From: an uncultured Eubacteriales bacterium | GTDB taxonomy: Bacteria; Bacillota; Clostridia; Oscillospirales; CAG-272 | Reading direction: 5' to 3' | DNA: 6,843 nucleotides | Assembly: GCA_934385225.1 (NCBI GenBank) | Contig: CAKRPQ010000098.1 | Coordinates: forward strand, 1 to 6,843 | Shown: positions 4,848-6,843 of the stretch, piece by piece | Numbering within the stretch: position 1 is the first letter of the stretch | Layout of the letters: every line of letters begins with the position of its first letter | Position numbers and translations under genes: made by a program | The notes under the pieces: model-generated | What the model saw: only the letters and a program-made list of their open reading frames with translations | Database searches by the model: none | Told to the model about the DNA's origin: nothing

Positions 4848-5809
4848 CTGCGCGCTCCCGTCTTTTTATTCTTTTTATCCGTCACGTCGTAAAGCGCGCC
4901 TCTCGGCACGGAAAAACGGAAAACGTCGGGAACAACTTCGATATGAAGGCTTTTGCACTTTTCGATCTCGCCGTCAAAGCACACACTTGTCTCGCCTTCA
5001 AAGTCTATGTCAAGAGTGCGGCACTTGTGATAGGACACCTTTTTCATTGTCCGCGCGTTATCTACATACGTTCCGTTTTTGTAACCGCCGACCATGCTGA
5101 CAAAGCCCGTCCGCGACATCGTTTTTGCGACGCAAACGTCCATTACGCCGTCGTCGAGTTTGGCTTTCGGCGCGGAATTGAAGCCTCCGCCGCAAAAACC
5201 TCCGTTCGCCGCCGCGCAGAGAAGCAGTTTTTTGTCTTCGATCTCTGTGCCGTCAAGCGCGAGGCGCTTTATCTTTATACCGGGCATACGGACAAGCTCG
5301 GTCACAACGCCCGCAATATACGCAAGTTTAAGCGGAATAAACGGAAAACGTTTTATTTTCGCCACACGTTCGACAACGGAGCAGTCAAAGCCCATATTTA
5401 TGAAGTTCACCGAATATCTGCCGTTGCAGAGAAGCGCGTCTATATCTATCGCTTCGCCCGCCATTTGCGCCTCAATATCAAGGAACGCCTCGGAATTTGC
5501 GAAATTGCGCGAAAAATCGTTTCCCGTTCCCATCGGAATGACGGCAAGCTCCGTCTTAGGTCTTCCGTAGACGCCGTTCGCTATCTCGCCGAGCGTTCCG
5601 TCTCCGCCGCAGGCGTAAAAACGCAGTCTGCCGTACATATTTTCCTTGCATATCTGCGATGTGAGAATTTCCGCGTCACGGACGCATTTGGTCGTATATA
5701 TCTCGCACTCCTCGTCCGTTTTTTCGGCCGCCGCGCATATTTTATCGCCGAGATCCTTCTGAATATCGCCTTTTCCCGCGGCGGGATTTATGATAAAAAT
5801 ATGTTTCAA
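4844..5809 (-). CDS. Diacylglycerol kinase-like lipid kinase (DgkB/YegS family)
   Basis: A 321-residue protein of the DAGK catalytic family, which phosphorylates diacylglycerol or related lipids with ATP at the inner face of the membrane. In Gram-positive bacteria DgkB recycles diacylglycerol from lipoteichoic acid synthesis. Visible motifs are NPAAGKG (8-14), the nucleotide-binding GGDGT (68-72), IPMGTGNDF (91-99), FINMGFD (136-142), LDDGVMDV (218-225) and the late DGE (279-281). The C-terminus is basic. The start is TTG at 5809. It is the only start that fits, because the frame is closed by a TAA at 5849-5851 and the next Met is residue 58, beyond the first motif. The ribosome site is poor (GGGG, 7 nt away). 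It lies 39 bp after the SGNH gene and overlaps the phosphodiesterase by 4 bp. Whether it is DgkB itself or a broader YegS/BmrU relative is unresolved. Confidence 0.93.
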   Translation of the reverse strand: MKHIFIINPAAGKGDIQKDLGDKICAAAEKTDEECEIYTTKCVRDAEILTSQICKENMYGRLRFYACGGDGTLGEIANGVYGRPKTELAVIPMGTGNDFSRNFANSEAFLDIEAQMAGEAIDIDALLCNGRYSVNFINMGFDCSVVERVAKIKRFPFIPLKLAYIAGVVTELVRMPGIKIKRLALDGTEIEDKKLLLCAAANGGFCGGGFNSAPKAKLDDGVMDVCVAKTMSRTGFVSMVGGYKNGTYVDNARTMKKVSYHKCRTLDIDFEGETSVCFDGEIEKCKSLHIEVVPDVFRFSVPRGALYDVTDKKNKKTGARR

Positions 5810-5848
5810 GATTCTACCCCGACATTCGGCGGCACCGCCGTTCTTCCC

Positions 5849-6843
5849 TTATTTTTCTTCCTTATTATTCACTATTATCTGTCTGATGACCTCGCCTATC
5901 GCGCGCGACATACGGTAAAAACCGAGATCTGTCGGGTGACAGCCTTCTGCTGTACAGTTTTCTCTGCCATCGCCGTCGAAAAGGCGCTCCCCGTCGATGA
6001 AGTAAACGTTTTTATCGTCCGATTTTACCGCTCTCATAAACGTTTCGTAAACCACCTCGCGACGACGCGCGACGTCTGTGCGGTTATATTCGTAGCAATC
6101 GGGTTTTGTTATCATTATGTAAGGCACGTTCGGGTGCTTTGCGCGGATAATATCGTAAAGACGACCGTGCGTTTCGCGAAGATACTCGGCACTCGGCGCG
6201 TTATGGTCGTAGTCGCAGACGAAAATGCTCATATCAAGTCCCGCAAGGTATTCAGCCATCGGAATCTCGCCCTTACAGCACCCCGAAAAGCCGAGATTTA
6301 TGTAATCAAGATTATACATCTGCGAAATAAGTGCCTCATAGCACGTTCCGGGACGCGATGCACAAGCTCCCTGCGTTATCGACGAGCCGTAGTAAACTAT
6401 CGGCTTCATTTTTTCGTATTCGGCTCCGCTGTCTATATGCGAGCCTTCTTTTATTCCGACAAGCACCTTATTTACTCTGCCGTAAAGCGGAAAATTCATC
6501 GTATAATCGATCATTTTACCGCCGCTGTGCGTCTCTTTAAGCTGCTCAAAACCGCCGACTTCACAGCACTCGGGAACAAATGCGGCAGTGAAGTATGCTT
6601 TTCCGTTTTCGTTTATAAAAAGATCAAAACCGTTCTTCATCGCGTTCGTCATACGGGGATTTTTCTCTTCCATAAGAGGCTGTTCGGTCTTTATCGCAAT
6701 GAACGGCGAATCGGTGGAAAAGCGCACTCTTCCGCCCGCCGTGCAGGTTATAAGGCTATGTACGACGTCGCTTACGTTTTTTGCGACCTCATCGGGCATA
6801 CGGATATATCTGCCGTCCTTACTCTTCGTCACGCCGTATATTC
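5849..6843 (-). CDS. SGNH/GDSL hydrolase with N-terminal GxDLY-type domain, 5' end outside window
   Basis: At least 327 residues, numbered here from an internal GTG at 6832. The frame stays open to the window edge (codons for I-Y-G before the GTG). The motif just after it, GRYIRMPDEVA, normally lies some way inside this family, so the true start is beyond 6843. A beta-sandwich-like N-terminal part with TAGGRVRFSTDSP (31-43) and NGFDLF (67-72, the GxDLY-type motif) precedes an SGNH esterase domain. Its blocks are GSSITQG (149-155, nucleophile S151), NLGFSG (179-184, oxyanion Gly), DYDHNA (207-212, N211) and EGCHPTDLGF (296-305, H299). The expected Asp of DxxH is Glu here. Such enzymes remove acyl groups from sugars, lipids or envelope polymers; the substrate is unknown. 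No signal peptide can be judged. Confidence 0.9.
   Translation of the reverse strand, partial: IYGVTKSKDGRYIRMPDEVAKNVSDVVHSLITCTAGGRVRFSTDSPFIAIKTEQPLMEEKNPRMTNAMKNGFDLFINENGKAYFTAAFVPECCEVGGFEQLKETHSGGKMIDYTMNFPLYGRVNKVLVGIKEGSHIDSGAEYEKMKPIVYYGSSITQGACASRPGTCYEALISQMYNLDYINLGFSGCCKGEIPMAEYLAGLDMSIFVCDYDHNAPSAEYLRETHGRLYDIIRAKHPNVPYIMITKPDCYEYNRTDVARRREVVYETFMRAVKSDDKNVYFIDGERLFDGDGRENCTAEGCHPTDLGFYRMSRAIGEVIRQIIVNNKEEK

Noticed and set aside
5827..5840. Palindrome cggcggcaccgccg between the SGNH gene and the lipid kinase as a terminator.
   Set aside because: The stem is about 5 bp with a tiny loop and no U-run on either strand, and the genes look co-transcribed.

Overview
The window reads as an ordinary housekeeping segment of a Bacillota (Firmicutes) chromosome, most likely an anaerobic gut-type member of class Clostridia. 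The grounds are a SpoVG homologue, a YerC/YecD TrpR-like regulator, strong AGGAGG-type ribosome binding sites, an occasional TTG start, tightly packed genes with 4-bp ATGA overlaps, and the wording of the MurC motifs (EACEYxDSFL, GEHNVYNALAA). Base composition looks balanced, and I see no insertion sequence, integrase, CRISPR array or phage gene. The lineage call is inference from family resemblance only.

Layout. Positions 1-176 hold two tRNA genes on the minus strand, transcribed tRNA-Val(TAC) then tRNA-Asp(GTC). They are driven by a full-consensus promoter at 213-241. Next come four minus-strand genes transcribed from about 3800 down to 278: murC, a yerC-like regulator, a class I SAM methyltransferase and hslO (Hsp33). 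Spacings of 11 bp, -4 bp and 10 bp argue for one operon. Between murC and spoVG (3706-3940) lies a divergent regulatory region with back-to-back promoters and a small-hairpin leader on the murC side. spoVG is the only plus-strand gene and ends in a textbook intrinsic terminator at 4305-4330. Positions 4329-6843 hold three more minus-strand genes, transcribed from the right edge: a GDSL/SGNH esterase cut by the window end, a diacylglycerol-kinase-like lipid kinase and a YfcE-type metallophosphodiesterase.

How the genes fit together. The murC operon couples a committed step of peptidoglycan precursor synthesis with a small DNA-binding protein, an uncharacterised methyltransferase and a redox-regulated holdase chaperone. 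spoVG, transcribed divergently from murC, encodes a nucleic-acid-binding regulator linked in other Firmicutes to septation and sporulation. The right-hand group contains a lipid kinase and a hydrolase that may act on lipids or envelope components, but no common pathway can be shown from the sequence.

No clear new biological system is visible. The items most worth checking are the irregular D-arm of tRNA-Asp, the unusually complete tRNA promoter, the competing hairpins in the murC leader, the start-codon ambiguity of spoVG, and small active-site deviations in the SGNH hydrolase, MurC and Hsp33.
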